Source: Vulcanimicrobiota bacterium (lineage in GTDB: Bacteria; Eremiobacterota; Eremiobacteria; Baltobacterales; Baltobacteraceae). From it: a stretch of 30,174 nucleotides of DNA. Shown in pieces: positions 1 to 8,413 of the stretch. The stretch is taken from positions 1 through 30,174 of the forward strand of contig JAQBPL010000320.1 of the NCBI GenBank assembly GCA_028287545.1, written 5' to 3'. The translations under genes were made by a program, and so were the position numbers. The notes beneath the pieces were generated by a model. That model did no database searches and was not told the origin of the DNA. It saw nothing but the letters and a program-made list of their open reading frames with translations. How positions within the stretch are numbered: the stretch's first letter is position 1; each line of letters opens with the position of its first letter.

Positions 1-62
1 GTCCTCCCAAGTGGACGCCCGGGCTCACGTCCGGGGCGAGTCGCGGCCACTACGATGACGCC
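1..62. other. Intergenic edge with a small GC hairpin
   Basis: No gene is visible here. Positions near 18-40 can fold as CCCGG/CCGGG around a short loop, but no T-run follows, so this is not a convincing terminator. No clear Shine-Dalgarno sequence precedes the ATG at 63. The preceding gene lies outside the window. Confidence 0.3.
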
Positions 63-866
63 ATGAAAGTTGCTATCCTAGCGGGCGGCATTGGCTCGCG
101 TCTCTCCGAGGAGACGGAAACCAAGCCAAAGCCCATGGTCGAGATCGGCGGAAAGCCGATTCTCTGGCACATCATGAAGATCTACGCCGAGTTCGGGCAC
201 AACGATTTCGTTGTCGCGCTAGGGTACAAAGGCGAAGCGATCAAGAAGTACGTCGTCGAGTACTGCTCGATCAGCAGCGATCTCTCGGTCGACTTACGCA
301 CCGGGACCGTTCTGCGGCGGCACGACGCCGACGCGCTGGACTGGAATCTGGAGCTGGTCGACACCGGCATCGCGACGGAAACCGGCGGCCGGGTGAAGCG
401 CCTGGCACCGTACCTCGGCGATAAGACGTTCATGCTGACGTGGGGCGACGGCGTCGCCGACATCGATCTGGACGCCCTGCTGCAATTCCATCGCTCCCAC
501 GGCAAGATCGCGACGTTGACCGCAGTCCGCCCTCCGGCGCGCTTTGGGCATCTCGACCTCGACGGCAATCGCGTCGGAGAGTTTTCCGAGAAGCCGCAGA
601 CCGCCGAAGGCTGGATCAACGGCGCGTTCTTCGTCCTCGAGCCCGAAGTGTTCGACTACATCGACGGCGATGGGACCTCGTTCGAACGGGGGCCGTTGAC
701 ACGATTGGCGCGTGACGGGCAGTTGATGGCGTATCGCCACGACTCGTTCTGGCAGTGCATGGACACGGTGCGCGATCGCAAACTGCTCGAAGAGCTGTGG
801 GCGAGCGGAAACGCTCCGTGGACGGCGCGGCGCCGGACGCCGGAACTGGTCGCGGTGCCGGCATGA
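63..866 (+). CDS. rfbF: Glucose-1-phosphate cytidylyltransferase
   Basis: Transfers CMP from CTP to alpha-D-glucose 1-phosphate, giving CDP-glucose, the entry point to CDP-linked deoxy and branched sugars in the cytoplasm. The 267-residue protein has the usual family length. It opens with the nucleotidyltransferase signature LAGGIGSRLSEETETKPKPM (residues 6-25) and has the metal-binding WGDG motif at 127-130. The family assignment is clear: the ETETKPKPM stretch is typical of RfbF rather than of the dTDP-glucose enzyme RmlA. Its stop overlaps the next start by ATGA (863-866), so it is the first visible gene of a sugar-nucleotide operon. The CDP-glucose 4,6-dehydratase that normally follows is not obvious in the window and may lie upstream. 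Confidence 0.93.
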   Translation: MKVAILAGGIGSRLSEETETKPKPMVEIGGKPILWHIMKIYAEFGHNDFVVALGYKGEAIKKYVVEYCSISSDLSVDLRTGTVLRRHDADALDWNLELVDTGIATETGGRVKRLAPYLGDKTFMLTWGDGVADIDLDALLQFHRSHGKIATLTAVRPPARFGHLDLDGNRVGEFSEKPQTAEGWINGAFFVLEPEVFDYIDGDGTSFERGPLTRLARDGQLMAYRHDSFWQCMDTVRDRKLLEELWASGNAPWTARRRTPELVAVPA

Positions 867-1918
867 GGATCCTCGTCACCGGTCATACCGGCTACATCGG
901 CACCGTCCTCATGCCGATGCTCGCGGCGCGCGGCCACCGCATCACCGGGTGCGACACCGACATCTTCCTTCGCTGCAGCTTCGGGAATGCGCCAAAGCTG
1001 TATTCGAACTTCGCGCTCGACGTGCGGGACCTGCGTTCGATCCACTTGGCCGGCTTCGATGCCGTGATCCATCTCGCCGGGCTCTCGAACGATCCGCTCG
1101 GCGATCTCGATCCGAAGCTCACGGTCGCGATCAACGCGCAGGCGTCGTTTCAACTGGCCGTGATGGCACGCCGCGCCGGCGTAAAACGCTTCGTCTTCAG
1201 TTCGTCGTGCAGCAATTACGGCGCCGGCGGTCAGGAGCTGCTCGACGAGACCTCCGCGCAGCGCCCGGTGACGCCGTACGGACATTCGAAAGTTCTCGCG
1301 GAAGAGTGGATCGGCGCGCTCGCCGACCATTCGTTCAGCCCGGTGTTCCTGCGCAACGCGACGGTCTACGGCCTCTCGCCGCGGTTGCGCTTCGACCTGG
1401 TCGTCAACAACCTCGCGGCCCACGCTTTCGCCGACGGGCGCATCTTCCTCAAGAGCGACGGCACCGCGTGGCGGCCGCTGGTTCACGTCGAGGACGTCTG
1501 CCGCGCGTTCGTCGCGGCCGTCGAGGCGCCGCGCGACGCGGTGCACGGCGAGGTGTTCAACGTCGGGCGCACCGCGGAGAACTACCGGGTGCGCGACGTC
1601 GCCCGCATCGTCGGCGAAGAATGTCCCGGCGCCACGATCACGTTCGCGGACGGGGCCGACGCCGACGCGCGCAACTACCGGGTCGACTGCTCGAAGTTCG
1701 CGCGGCGGTTCCCCGACGTCTCGTTCACCTGGGACGTTCGGGCCGGCGTGCGCCAGCTGCTGGCGGCCTACGCCGAGAACCGGGTGACCTCGGCCGACTT
1801 CGAAGGCGCGCGGTATCAGCGGATCGCGCACGTGCGGATGCTCATGAAGCGCGGCGTGCTCGATGCCGACCTGCGCGTCGTGCGGTCGCGTACCTTTGCG
1901 GAAGCAGCGACGGTATGA
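863..1918 (+). CDS. NAD-dependent epimerase/dehydratase (extended SDR)
   Basis: A 351-residue extended short-chain dehydrogenase acting on a nucleotide sugar. It has the N-terminal Rossmann motif GHTGYIG (7-13), an SSS catalytic region near 113-115 and the YxxxK pair as Y139-K143 (YGHSK). The start at 863 is chosen because translation then begins directly at the Rossmann strand MRILVTG and overlaps the previous stop by 4 bases; an upstream extension to 755 would only read through the rfbF frame. Its place after the cytidylyltransferase and before two C-methyltransferase-type genes suggests a 4,6-dehydratase, epimerase or 4-ketoreductase step on a CDP-sugar. The exact reaction cannot be read from the sequence. 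Confidence 0.88.
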   Translation: MRILVTGHTGYIGTVLMPMLAARGHRITGCDTDIFLRCSFGNAPKLYSNFALDVRDLRSIHLAGFDAVIHLAGLSNDPLGDLDPKLTVAINAQASFQLAVMARRAGVKRFVFSSSCSNYGAGGQELLDETSAQRPVTPYGHSKVLAEEWIGALADHSFSPVFLRNATVYGLSPRLRFDLVVNNLAAHAFADGRIFLKSDGTAWRPLVHVEDVCRAFVAAVEAPRDAVHGEVFNVGRTAENYRVRDVARIVGEECPGATITFADGADADARNYRVDCSKFARRFPDVSFTWDVRAGVRQLLAAYAENRVTSADFEGARYQRIAHVRMLMKRGVLDADLRVVRSRTFAEAATV

Positions 1919-3135
1919 ACTGCCGTTTGTGCGGAGCAGGCGGGCTCGTCCCCGTTCTTTCGCTCGGTGAGACGCCCTTGGCCGACGGCCTGCTGACCCG
2001 CGAGCAGCTCGACCAACCCGAGCTTCTCGCGCCGCTCGAGCTCGCGTTCTGCCCGCAGTGCACCCTCGCGCAAATCACCGAAACCGTCGATCCCGAGCTC
2101 CTGTTCTGCCGCGACTATCCCTATTACTCGTCGGTTTCCACGCAGCTGATGCAGCATTTCGCCGAGAGCGCGAACCGTTTGATCGCCTCGCGGCGGCTCG
2201 GTCCGGAGAGCATGGTCGTAGAGGCGGCGAGCAACGACGGCTACATGCTCAAGACGTTCGTCGACGCCGGAATCCCGGTGCTCGGCGTGGATCCCGCCAG
2301 CGGTCCGGCCGGCGTCGCGACGGAGCGCGGCATCCCGACGCTCAACGTGTTCTTCGACATCGAGCTGGCCCGCGAACTGCGCGACGGCTTGGGCGTGCGC
2401 GCCGACGTGTTCCTGGCGAACAACGTGCTCGCGCACGTCCCCGACCTCAACGGTTTCGTCGCGGCGATCCGACTGCTCCTCAAACCCGAGGGCGTGGCGG
2501 TGATCGAAGTGCCGTACGTCGCCGACCTCATCGACAAGTGCGAGTTCGACACGATCTATCACCAGCATCTGTGCTACTTCTCCGTGCGTTCGCTCGACGA
2601 GCTGTTCAGCCGTCACGGCTTGTACCTCAACGACGTGGAACGGCTGCGCATCCACGGCGGCTCGCTGCGGTTGTTCGTCGAACGCCGCGACGACCGGCGC
2701 GGACGGGTCGATGCCCTCATCGCGCAAGAGCGCGCCCGCAGCATGGACCGTCCGAGCTTCTACTCCGACTTCGCAGAACGCGCGACGGTGATCCGCGACG
2801 AGCTCGGCGGTCTGTTGCGAACCCTCCGCGCGCGCGGCCAGCGAATCGCCGCCTACGGCGCCGCGGCGAAGGCCACCACCTTGTGCAGTTACGTCGGGAT
2901 CGGCCGCGATCTCGTCGAGTACGTCGTCGACCGGAACTCGCACAAAGAGGGCCGCTACATGGGCGGCAACCATCTGCCGATCGTCGCGCCGCGCCGGCTG
3001 CGCGAAGACCCGCCCGACTACCTGCTGCTCCTGGCGTGGAACTTCGCGGAAGAGATCATGCAGCAGGAGTCGGCGTTTCGTGAGGGCGGCGGGCGCTTCA
3101 TCATCCCGATCCCCGAGGTTCAAATCGTCTCATGA
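1915..3135 (+). CDS. Sugar C-methyltransferase (TylC3/NovU/TcaB9 type)
   Basis: SAM-dependent C-methyltransferase of 406 residues, with the three-part layout of this family. An N-terminal zinc-binding region has C3/C6 and C46/C49. A Rossmann methyltransferase core has motif I VVEAASNDGY at about 101-110. A C-terminal domain begins around QRIAAYGAAAKATT. The stretch TIYHQHLCYFS matches the family's active-site region. Known relatives add a methyl at C3 of a 4-keto-6-deoxy sugar nucleotide, which fits the upstream CDP-sugar genes. The start at 1915 overlaps the epimerase stop by ATGA, and the Met-Asn-Cys start places the first zinc cysteines at the very N-terminus, as in relatives. Confidence 0.87.
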   Translation: MNCRLCGAGGLVPVLSLGETPLADGLLTREQLDQPELLAPLELAFCPQCTLAQITETVDPELLFCRDYPYYSSVSTQLMQHFAESANRLIASRRLGPESMVVEAASNDGYMLKTFVDAGIPVLGVDPASGPAGVATERGIPTLNVFFDIELARELRDGLGVRADVFLANNVLAHVPDLNGFVAAIRLLLKPEGVAVIEVPYVADLIDKCEFDTIYHQHLCYFSVRSLDELFSRHGLYLNDVERLRIHGGSLRLFVERRDDRRGRVDALIAQERARSMDRPSFYSDFAERATVIRDELGGLLRTLRARGQRIAAYGAAAKATTLCSYVGIGRDLVEYVVDRNSHKEGRYMGGNHLPIVAPRRLREDPPDYLLLLAWNFAEEIMQQESAFREGGGRFIIPIPEVQIVS

Positions 3136-4355
3136 GCACGCTTGCCGCGCAGTCGCCGGATGCGATCTTCCCGGGCGAGCCGGTCTGCCGAGCGTGCGGC
3201 GGCGACGGCTTGCGAACGTTCGCGACGTCCCCCGAGATCCCGGTCAACAACGCCCGCGTCTTCGACGACCGCGACGACGCCCGGCGCGTGCCGTCCGGCG
3301 CGCTGGAGCTGGCGTTGTGCTCCGCTTGCGGTTTCATCCAGAACGTGCGGTTCGACGCCGCGCTCGTCCGGTACGACGCGACGTACGAAGAACAGCAGAG
3401 CTTTTCGCCGACGTTCACCGCCTTCGCCGACGCGCTGGCGGGCGAGGTGATCGAGCGCTTCGGGCTGCGCGGCAAACGGGTGGTCGAGATCGGGTGCGGC
3501 AAAGGCGACTTCCTGGCCTCCGTCTGCGAGCGCGGCGGTAACGTCGGCCTCGGGCTCGATCCGACCGCCGACCCGCAACGCCTATCGGAGGCGGCCGCGC
3601 AGCGCGTCACGCTGCGGCGCGAGTTCTTCGGACCGCACACCGGAGCGATCGACGCCGACGCGGTCATTTGCCGCCATACGCTCGAACACATCGCCGACGT
3701 GCGCGCGTTCGTGCGAGATCTGCGCTCGTCGCTCGCCGGCTCACCCGACGCACGCGTGCTGTGCGAGGTCCCCGACGTCGGCCGTGTGCTGCGCGACGGC
3801 GCGTTTTGGGACGTCTATTACGAGCACTGCTCGTATTTCACGCCGGGTTCGCTGGCGCGGCTGTTCCGCGAGTGCGGCTTCGCCGTCGACGACGTGCGGC
3901 TTGCCTTCGAGGATCAGTACGTGCTGCTCGAAGCGCGGATCGCCGCCGACGGTTCGTCCGGCGCACCCGGGGATGCCGAAGAGCCGCCCGAGTCGCTGCC
4001 GGCGCTGGTCGATCGGTACGCGGCGCGCGTCGCGGCGGAGACGAACGGCTGGTCGGAACGCATTCTGGCCGCGCGATCGCGCGGCGAACGGGTCGCGATC
4101 TGGGGCTCGGGATCGAAGTGCGTCGCGTTCCTGAGCGAGACCGGGACGGCCGACGCCATCGACGCGGTCGTCGACATCAATCCACACCGCCAAGGTCGCT
4201 ATCTCCCGGCGACCGGGATCGTCGTGTCGGCACCGGAGGCGCTCGCTGGCGCGCCTCCGGACCTCGTCATCGTCATGAACGCAGCGTATGTCGGCGAGAT
4301 CGGCGCGCAGCTTGCGCGCATGGGGCTCGAGCCGGCAGTGGAGGCAGTCGGATGA
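3132..4355 (+). CDS. Second C-methyltransferase-like SAM enzyme
   Basis: A 407-residue protein with the same overall plan as its upstream neighbour but clearly divergent. It has zinc cysteine pairs C19/C22 and C63/C66, SAM-binding motif VVEIGCGKGDFL (117-128), a YYEHCSYFT active-site-like region, and a C-terminal domain containing VAIWGSGSKCVAF. It starts by ATGA overlap at 3132. Two tandem enzymes of this type suggest two successive methyl transfers, or that one acts on a different sugar or is not a methylating enzyme. Substrate is unknown; family assignment is fairly secure. Confidence 0.82.
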   Translation: MSTLAAQSPDAIFPGEPVCRACGGDGLRTFATSPEIPVNNARVFDDRDDARRVPSGALELALCSACGFIQNVRFDAALVRYDATYEEQQSFSPTFTAFADALAGEVIERFGLRGKRVVEIGCGKGDFLASVCERGGNVGLGLDPTADPQRLSEAAAQRVTLRREFFGPHTGAIDADAVICRHTLEHIADVRAFVRDLRSSLAGSPDARVLCEVPDVGRVLRDGAFWDVYYEHCSYFTPGSLARLFRECGFAVDDVRLAFEDQYVLLEARIAADGSSGAPGDAEEPPESLPALVDRYAARVAAETNGWSERILAARSRGERVAIWGSGSKCVAFLSETGTADAIDAVVDINPHRQGRYLPATGIVVSAPEALAGAPPDLVIVMNAAYVGEIGAQLARMGLEPAVEAVG

Positions 4356-5278
4356 GCACCGTGTACGTCGACCCCGCATTCCAGTCGGACCGCATGATGA
4401 ACGAGATCTACCAAGGTGCCATCGTCGTGCGCGAACATTCCGCGGCGACGGAGAAATTCGCCGCTCTCGCGCGCGCTCAGATCGAAACCGCGTTCGACGG
4501 CATGGATCCGCGGCTGGCGCAGCATCAGCTCGAGGTCGAGGGCTTCGTCGACCGGTTCGCGCCGCTCAAGTCGTCGTTCATCCACGATCCGCGTTCGCGC
4601 GACGGGATGCGCGCAATCCTGGGCGAGCTGGGCTTCGATGCGGACGATACCTACATCGACGTGCCGCGCATGCGCGTCTCGACCAGCGGCGGCTATCTGA
4701 CCTCGGGGGTGGCGTACGCTCACCATCCCCATCGCGATACGTGGTACTCCGCGCCGATGGCGCAGGTGAACTGGTGGCTTCCGATCTACGATTACGCGAC
4801 CTCGGCCGGAATGGCCTTTCACCCGCAGTACTGGTCGCGAGCGGTCCGCAACGGTTCCGATGCGTTCGACTACTACCACTGGAACGCCAAGGGCCGCAAG
4901 GAAGCGCGGCTGCACGTCCGCTCCGATACGCGGGTTCAGCCGCATGCGGAAGAACCGCTCGATCTCGATCCGGAGCTGCGCATCGTCGTGCGGCCCGGCG
5001 GAATCGTCGCGTTTTCCGCGGCGCAGCTGCACTCGACGTGCCCCAACAAGAGCGGCGAGAGCCGCTGGAGCGTCGATTTTCGCACGGTGAGTCTCGACCA
5101 CGTCATCGCGCTGCGAGGCGCGTCGAATCAGGATTCGCATCCGACGGGGACGTCGCTGCGTGACTTCGTGCGCATGCGTGATGGCAGCAAGATGCCCGAA
5201 GAAGTCGCGCGGGCGTACGACGACCGCCTCGCGGTCGAAGGCGAGTTCGTCTACACCGGCGCGGAGGCCGGGCGCTGA
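4352..5278 (+). CDS. PhyH-like Fe(II)/2-oxoglutarate-type oxygenase
   Basis: A 308-residue protein resembling phytanoyl-CoA dioxygenase-type non-heme iron oxygenases. A metal-binding HxD pair is visible as H127-R128-D129 within HHPHRDTW, and a distal histidine candidate is H227 (AAQLHSTC), followed by R238, which could bind the 2-oxoglutarate carboxylate. It overlaps both neighbours (ATGA at 4352, TGATG at 5276-5280), so it belongs to the sugar operon. The likely role is hydroxylation or oxidative tailoring of a sugar nucleotide or of the polymer precursor. The fold and cofactor are inferred from the residue pattern; the substrate is unknown. Confidence 0.7.
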   Translation: MSTVYVDPAFQSDRMMNEIYQGAIVVREHSAATEKFAALARAQIETAFDGMDPRLAQHQLEVEGFVDRFAPLKSSFIHDPRSRDGMRAILGELGFDADDTYIDVPRMRVSTSGGYLTSGVAYAHHPHRDTWYSAPMAQVNWWLPIYDYATSAGMAFHPQYWSRAVRNGSDAFDYYHWNAKGRKEARLHVRSDTRVQPHAEEPLDLDPELRIVVRPGGIVAFSAAQLHSTCPNKSGESRWSVDFRTVSLDHVIALRGASNQDSHPTGTSLRDFVRMRDGSKMPEEVARAYDDRLAVEGEFVYTGAEAGR

Positions 5279-6150
5279 TGCTGCGCTTCGCCGGGATGGT
5301 GCTCGCGCTCATGGCGCTGCTGGGGGCGCCGAGCGCCCTCGCCGACACGTCGATCTCCTCCGGCGACATCCTCGACGTGCAGGTGTTCGGTGAGCCGACG
5401 CTCTCGCAGCAGCTGACCGTCGCGCGTGACGGCAGCATCACGATGCCGCTCGTCGGCCGCGTGCTGGTGCGCGGCATGTCGACGACGCAGACCGCCAGCG
5501 CCATTGCGACCGGCCTCAAGCGGTATCTGCGCGCGCCGATCGTCGCCGTCGGCATCAAGACCGAGGGTCTCTATACGGTGCTCGTGCTCGGCAACGTCAA
5601 ATCACCGGGGCGCTACACGGTGCAGCCCGGGAGCCGCGTCACCGACGCGCTCGCTGCGGCGGGCGGACTCGGACCGGTCAGCGGCCCGTTGCCGCGGGCG
5701 CGCGTCTCGGTGCACGACGTGGTCCGCGAAGTGTCGCTGGACGCGCTGCTGCGCAAGGGAGATCTCACCGCCGATTTGCCGCTCGCGGACGCCTCGGCGG
5801 TCTACGTGCCGGCGCCGGTGACGATCCGCGTGCGCGTGCTCGGCGCGGTCGACCACCCCGGCGACGTCGAGGTCAACCAGGGGGACCGCCTGGCCGTCGC
5901 CGTCGCGAAAGCGGGAAACAGCGCGAACGCCAGCGCCGACCTCAACCACATCAAGGTGACGCGCGTCGCGCCCGGCGGCGCTCCATCGGTGGTCGAGGTG
6001 AACCTCTACCGCGCGCTGCAGGACGGCGACCTCAGCACGGATCTCGTGCTCCAGCCCGATGACGTCGTGTTCATCCCGGAGGCGAAAAAGAAGATCGACG
6101 GGTTCGGCACGGTGCTCGGCGCGATCCGCCGCCTCCTGCTGCCGTACTGA
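5278..6150 (+). CDS. Wza-like polysaccharide export protein (SLBB)
   Basis: Outer-membrane polysaccharide export channel family. The 290-residue protein has a Sec signal peptide (residues about 1-22, cleavage after SALA). It then has a Poly_export domain starting SGDILDVQVFGEP and two SLBB-type repeats, one around LGNVKSPGRYTVQPGSRV and one around LGAVDHPGDVEVNQGDRL. It lacks the lipobox cysteine of E. coli Wza and is about 90 residues shorter, so the mature protein is probably not lipidated. It is sandwiched by single-base overlaps between the PhyH-like gene and the Wzc-like gene, the usual exporter/copolymerase pairing. Confidence 0.88.
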   Translation: MLRFAGMVLALMALLGAPSALADTSISSGDILDVQVFGEPTLSQQLTVARDGSITMPLVGRVLVRGMSTTQTASAIATGLKRYLRAPIVAVGIKTEGLYTVLVLGNVKSPGRYTVQPGSRVTDALAAAGGLGPVSGPLPRARVSVHDVVREVSLDALLRKGDLTADLPLADASAVYVPAPVTIRVRVLGAVDHPGDVEVNQGDRLAVAVAKAGNSANASADLNHIKVTRVAPGGAPSVVEVNLYRALQDGDLSTDLVLQPDDVVFIPEAKKKIDGFGTVLGAIRRLLLPY

Positions 6151-8300
6151 TGGACATGCTCGCGCTCGGGAACGGCGACCACGCGTTCAGCGCAACGGCG
6201 GAGCCCGCCCCCCGCTCGCCCCTCGACGTGCTGCGGCGGCGCATGGTGCTTTTCGCCGCGACGGTCGCGTTCTTCGTCGTCATGGTCGTCGTCGTCGTCG
6301 TGCTGCTCCCGAAGACGTACACGACGCACGTCAAGTTCATCGCGGGAAATTCCGCGGCACAGTCCATTCCCGGCGCCTCCGGACAGACGATCCTACCCGT
6401 GCTCAACGCGATCCTCGACGCCTCCAACGCGCAATCGTCCGAGACGTACGCCGAGATGCTGCGCCAGACGCCGGCGCTGGAGCGGACCATTGCGGCCGAA
6501 CATCTCGACGTGACCCCGGCGCAGCTGCAGACGCGCGTGAAGGTGAAGCCGGTGACGAATACGTCGATTCTCGACGTGAGCGTCGCCTGGAGCGATCCCG
6601 AGGGTTCGGCGCGCATAGCGAACGCGCTCGCCGACGCCTTCGTCGACGTGCGGCGAAGTCTGGTCGCCACGCAGGCGGATGCCGCCTCGACCTACATCAC
6701 CCAGCAACTGCCGGAGGCGCGCGCGAAGCTGGCCCGCAGCGCGGCGGAGCTCGCCTCGTTTCAGTCGCACAACGGCCTCGCCGACGAGAACCAGCAGACC
6801 CAGACGCTGATCGGCTCGTTGGCCGAAACCGACCGGAAGACGGCAAACGCGGAGGTCGACGCGCGGCAGGCCGCCGCGCAGCTCGCGGTGGTTCGCGAAC
6901 AGCTGGCTCGCGCTGCCCCGACGGTAAGCGGCGGGCATCAAATCGCTCCCAACCCGGCCGTTGCCCAGCTGCAGACCCAACTGGCGCAAGTGAACGTCCA
7001 GCTCAGAAGCGCGCTCGCACAGTACACGGACGAACATCCGGCCGTACGAACGCTGCGCACCCAAGACGCGCAGATCCGGCGCGAGCTCGCCGCCACGCCC
7101 GCGACGGTCGTCGCGCAGGACACGACCGTTTCGAACCCCGTCCGCCAAGCGCTCGCGCAGAGTGCGGCGACCCTCGCGGCGCAGATCGCGTCGGATGCGG
7201 CGCAGCTGAAGCAGCTGCGCGTGCAGCATGAGGCCGCGAAACCGGCCCTGAGCGCGCTGCCCGAACAGATCGCAGCGCTGGTCGCGCTCAAACGGCAGGC
7301 GAAGCAGGACGAAGACGTCTACAATGCGCTCACGCAGAAACTGAGCCAGGCCCGGATCGCGCGGACCACGACCCTGGGCGACGTCTCGGTCATCGCTCGT
7401 GCCGCGGCGGGCGATGCGCAGGTCTCGCCCAACGTCCTCGTCGACATCGGGATCGGCTTGATCTGCGCGGTGCTCCTGGGCTTGGGGATGGTCTTCGCGG
7501 TCGACCGGTTCGACGGTTCGATCCGCACCGACCGCGACGTGCTCGAACGTCTGGGGTTGCCGGTGCTCAGCTCCATTCCGCGCTTGCCGGCCCGCGCCGG
7601 CCGCCCGCAGTGGCTGCAGGTCGCGGTGGTCGATTCGTTCCTCCAGCTGGTGACCTCGCTGCGCTATGCGTCGAGCGAACCGCTCGCGACGATCGCGTTC
7701 ACCAGTGCGGATCCAGAAGGGGGCAAGTCCTCGGTTGCTTTCAGGACGGCCGTCGCGATGGCGGAACTGCGGCCGGGGGTGCTGCTGGTCGACGCGGATC
7801 TCCGCATCCCGTCGCTGCACAAGAATCTGAACATGCATCGCGGGGCGGGACTTTCGGACGTGCTGGTCGGCACGATAACCCTCGACGAAGCCGTTCGTTC
7901 GACCGGCTATGCGGGGCTCGATGTCGTCGTCGCCGGGACCAAAGTCCCGAACCCGTTCGCATTGCTGCAGTCACCCGCGTTCGAACGCTTCTTGGAAGAA
8001 GCGAAAAAGCGCTATGAAACCGTACTCATCGACACGCCCGCCTGCGGATCCGTGATGGATGCGGCGGTCGTCTGCGCGAGAGCAGATGGTACGGTCTACG
8101 TCGTCGCGTCTCGAGAAACGGACGCGACGCGGGCGCAACGCGGCTTGGTCCGGCTGAAAAATGCCGGGGTGCGGAACATCGTGGGGGTCGTCCTCAACAA
8201 AACGATCGTCCGTCGGACGACCATCGGCCCGTATGGATTCACGGGTGAGGGATCGCCGATGTTGCCCCCGATGCGGCCACGGGACGCGCGTTCGCTCTGA
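6150..8300 (+). CDS. Wzc-like chain-length protein with BY-kinase domain
   Basis: Inner-membrane polysaccharide copolymerase that sets chain length and gates export with the Wza-like partner. In the 716 residues, a first membrane helix lies at about 33-53, followed by a long Ala/Gln-rich periplasmic coiled-coil region, a second helix at about 430-451, then a cytoplasmic P-loop ATPase. Walker A is SADPEGGKSS (519-528), Walker A' is LLVDADLR (545-552) and Walker B is VLIDTP (625-630). The tail after residue 684 holds only one tyrosine (Y695), so the usual C-terminal Tyr cluster for autophosphorylation is missing. Last gene of the overlapping polysaccharide run. Confidence 0.88.
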   Translation: MDMLALGNGDHAFSATAEPAPRSPLDVLRRRMVLFAATVAFFVVMVVVVVVLLPKTYTTHVKFIAGNSAAQSIPGASGQTILPVLNAILDASNAQSSETYAEMLRQTPALERTIAAEHLDVTPAQLQTRVKVKPVTNTSILDVSVAWSDPEGSARIANALADAFVDVRRSLVATQADAASTYITQQLPEARAKLARSAAELASFQSHNGLADENQQTQTLIGSLAETDRKTANAEVDARQAAAQLAVVREQLARAAPTVSGGHQIAPNPAVAQLQTQLAQVNVQLRSALAQYTDEHPAVRTLRTQDAQIRRELAATPATVVAQDTTVSNPVRQALAQSAATLAAQIASDAAQLKQLRVQHEAAKPALSALPEQIAALVALKRQAKQDEDVYNALTQKLSQARIARTTTLGDVSVIARAAAGDAQVSPNVLVDIGIGLICAVLLGLGMVFAVDRFDGSIRTDRDVLERLGLPVLSSIPRLPARAGRPQWLQVAVVDSFLQLVTSLRYASSEPLATIAFTSADPEGGKSSVAFRTAVAMAELRPGVLLVDADLRIPSLHKNLNMHRGAGLSDVLVGTITLDEAVRSTGYAGLDVVVAGTKVPNPFALLQSPAFERFLEEAKKRYETVLIDTPACGSVMDAAVVCARADGTVYVVASRETDATRAQRGLVRLKNAGVRNIVGVVLNKTIVRRTTIGPYGFTGEGSPMLPPMRPRDARSL

Positions 8301-8413
8301 GCGGTCGGCCGGGGTCTTCGTAAATGTTCGGCCAACAGGAAAGGCGTCCGGCACGCACAATCGTAGAACGTCCGTTCAACTAAAGCGGGTGATGCCAGGA
8401 GGACGATCGTTTT
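8301..8413. promoter_or_regulatory. Intergenic region before the PAS gene
   Basis: A 113-base gap separates the polysaccharide operon from the regulatory genes. It has a strong Shine-Dalgarno AGGAGG at 8397-8402, 11 bases before the ATG at 8414. A 12-base inverted repeat, GAACG-tc-CGTTC, lies at 8366-8377 and could be an operator. No clear promoter or rho-independent terminator is visible. Confidence 0.35.

Noticed and set aside
949..1914. N-terminal extension of the C-methyltransferase frame
   Set aside because: The extra 322 residues are an Arg-rich shadow of the epimerase gene; the true start at 1915 has an ATGA overlap and the zinc cysteines.
656..3123. Long minus-strand open frames (for example 656-1831 and 1816-3123) opposite the sugar genes
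   Set aside because: They are rich in Arg, Ala and Glu, show no known motifs, and lie wholly antisense to clear enzymes; such frames are usual in high-GC DNA.
8341..8413. Cyclic-di-GMP riboswitch suggested by CACGCACAA before the PAS gene
   Set aside because: The conserved GGGCAAACC and later core bases of the GEMM motif are absent.
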